DNA from: Eutrigla gurnardus
Taxonomy: Eukaryota > Chordata > Actinopteri > Perciformes > Triglidae
Direction: 5' to 3'
DNA: 64,000 nucleotides
Assembly (NCBI GenBank): GCA_963514095.1
Contig: OY741276.1
Location: 2,605,625 to 2,669,624 of the forward strand
Part shown: one piece after another, positions 61,938 through 64,000 of the stretch
Numbering within the stretch: the stretch's first letter is position 1
Layout: each line of letters begins with the position of its first letter
Program-made: the position numbers and the translations under genes
Notes under the pieces: generated by a model
Told to the model about the DNA's origin: nothing
What the model saw: only the letters and a program-made list of their open reading frames with translations
Database searches by the model: none

Positions 61938-62499
61938 GTATTCCTGTGGCTTGGTTGGGAGACGAAGTCACGAAGCCAAAGTTGTGATGTTGACGTATAA
62001 ACTGGATATGGATATTCGTGCTACCACGCGGGACATCTCGCTACTTAAAGACTTGATCGAGAAATCCTCATTTTGAAGAAGAAGTGTTGGTTTTTCTTCT
62101 CCTTCTACTTTCTTCCACTAAGGATTCTGACATCCCCCCCCTCCCCCGTTTCTCCCCCAGGTTAGGTTAGTTCCTGGTGGGATGTTTTTGTGCAGAGAGG
62201 CCACTTCTCTTTCTTATCTTCCTGTCATCTCAGTGGGACGGCAGGCCACGACTCCGTCTCTGGCTCCAGAACCACAGGCTTCCCCCGGACACCGACCGCC
62301 GCTCCACGCCGCCGCGCTCTCTGAGAGCGCCGTTGTTTAGGGCGTGTCACAGCTTATTAGCGCCAGAATGTGTGAAAAAACCAGAGCTGGATGAAAGACT
62401 ACTCGCTGGAAAAAAAAGGGGGTTTGTTTCGCTCGTCTTGAGTGTCGGCAGCGCTGGTTTTTACCACACGAGGCAGCGCAGGGAGAAGTCTTTCTGTGA

Positions 62500-63590
62500 T
62501 TGACACTTATCCGTTACCATAGCGATACTCTTCATAACACCCTCATAGCCATAACTATGTTTCTAGAACTTTCTCTGCTAAATATAATATACATGTTTAT
62601 TATATTTTCCTGAGATGACAGCTCATAATGTAAACAGTCTTTTACTTAATAATGAAACACTCATTCTACCACCAAACTTAACAGTTTACACTTTCTTTAA
62701 ATGTTCATCAGCTCATTTTAAAAATATGACTTCATCCAGGATCAACTCTTCACATCGGTGTAAATTAGATCCACTCAATTAACTTATTCAAAAAGAAGCC
62801 ACTTTTACAGCTGGTTTGTTTGCTGACGAGTAATAAAGCATTCTCTATTAAAACGCTATTCCTTACATTCTCAAACCGGGGCTTCATGACATCACTTCCT
62901 GCTAACTTCTGTGGGTTTTAACTGAATATACACCTGTAGGATAAACTCTAGTACGTGTCTTCATTTCAACGTGATATTAATGATCATATTAATGATACAG
63001 GAGTGATGTTACAGCGGTTGTTAACAATAATTAAACTGTCAGTAATTAGGGCGGTTTGGTGAAGTTTGCGTCTCTAATGAGCCTCATAAAATAAATCTTC
63101 AAAATGAACAAGTGTCAACCTGTTTTTAGGTGGATTTTAAATTCCAGAATAAAATATATATGGCAGAGAACACAGAGTTCACCCCATCGGTGCTGACTCC
63201 AGATCTGTCCCCTGATATCTTATATCTCTGTCACTAGTTGCTCTTTAGGTTTTCTACAATATTTCCCCCTAGCAACGGCTGCAGCGCCCCCTAGTTACAA
63301 GGACCCCCGGGTGTGATCGCTGATTGGAAGCATGTTGACGTGACCCTCAGCACGGTTTACAGCCGGCGATGACGACCTCCACAGCCAATAGGAAACATGC
63401 AAACAGATGGGTCTGAAGAGGAGCCGGGCCGGCGGCCGGCGGGACTCGGTGCTGTGTGTGAGTTGTGGCGAGGCTGAACCCTATAATAAAAGCATGAATG
63501 GCAGCGTGTGTGTAGATAGGCCCTCACATAGACATACTTGTGGGCAAGAAGAAAAACATACAGTGCGTACCGAGGCGCTGGACCTGCATG
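62500..63590. other. AT-rich intronic DNA, no feature seen
   Basis: No exon, RNA gene or clear repeat. A weak reverse CTCF-like word (GCGCCCCCTAGTT, 63284-63296) has two core mismatches. Confidence 0.4.
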
Positions 63591-64000
63591 CAGCCCGGAG
63601 AATGTTAATAAGGATTATGGTTAATGCACTTAGAATATTCTTCGCTAAAAAAGTGTTTTTTCCCCTCGCCAGTCTTTGAAGAGGCCGAGGCTTCTGCCAA
63701 CAACACCAACTCTCCTGTTTATGTTGCGAAGAGGAGAGAAAAAAATGTCAAATTTAAGCAAAAAAAAAAGTGCGGCTAAAATAAGTGGGAACCCTCGAGA
63801 GGAGCAGATAGAAATTCCTCCTCTGTCAGACCGAACCAGGCCCTGAGTGCTGTAATAATTCCCGGAGCATGTAAGCCATAAAGGGATGCTGATGGCGGAG
63901 AGCGTGCCGCGACCCCGCCGACCTTACGCCTGCTGCCTGGCCTCTGGTTAGTGTAAGCGGCATCCAGCTGAAAGCTACCAGAGGCCTTCATGTGTACGTG
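63590..64000. promoter_or_regulatory. Candidate conserved noncoding block at right edge
   Basis: Unique sequence with AATGTTAATAAGG, GGTTAATGCACTTAG and CTGTAATAATTCCC, no frame with a domain, cut by the window edge. Weak call from texture. Confidence 0.22.

Overview
The window is vertebrate, almost certainly teleost, nuclear DNA. One protein-coding gene is recognisable beyond doubt: the 3' part of a LIM-homeodomain transcription factor gene of the LMX1B type (lmx1b), on the minus strand, with six coding exons between 34910 and 40205. The LIM2 exon, the three exons spanning the homeodomain, the Gln/Pro-rich exon and the terminal exon ending in [10 protein letters not shown] all have good splice sites. 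The teleost assignment rests on the fish-like wording of this gene, very abundant (CA)n/(GT)n arrays, GCTAGC/ACGTTAGC-rich CpG promoter DNA, a tRNA-derived SINE with an L2-type tail, and several interspersed repeats of the kind common in percomorph fish.

Layout. 1-4000: repeat-poor DNA ending in a CpG-rich promoter-like block, with a probable 5' noncoding exon on the minus strand (splice donor at 3694/3693). The gene it would serve lies beyond the left edge. 4000-33800: no coding exon seen. This part holds interspersed repeats, microsatellites, two minisatellites (70 bp and 81 bp units), some candidate conserved noncoding blocks and a second promoter-like block with CRE and YY1-type sites (31600-32230). 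33810-40205: lmx1b 3' UTR and exons. 40206-64000: probably the large intron between the LIM1 and LIM2 exons. I saw no LIM1 exon or first exon here, so they should lie beyond the right edge. This stretch mixes simple repeats with unique blocks rich in TAATTA/TTAATTA words that may be developmental enhancers.

Main points for a second look. (1) Each of the three lmx1b exons that span the homeodomain carries at least one single-base insertion (four in total, about 1 kb), although splice sites and the remaining codons are intact. Local assembly error is the likeliest cause; a recently decayed paralogue is the alternative. (2) A 70-bp tandem repeat at 27103-27452 places five evenly spaced, same-orientation matches to the CTCF consensus downstream of lmx1b, with weaker opposite-facing sites at 4.44 and 11.18 kb. 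(3) Two nearly identical 265-bp inverted copies (39363-39627 and 59005-59269) flank the LIM2 exon on either side. No bacterial-type system, CRISPR array or intact transposase gene was seen. Statements on noncoding conservation are impressions from base composition and cannot be proved without alignment.
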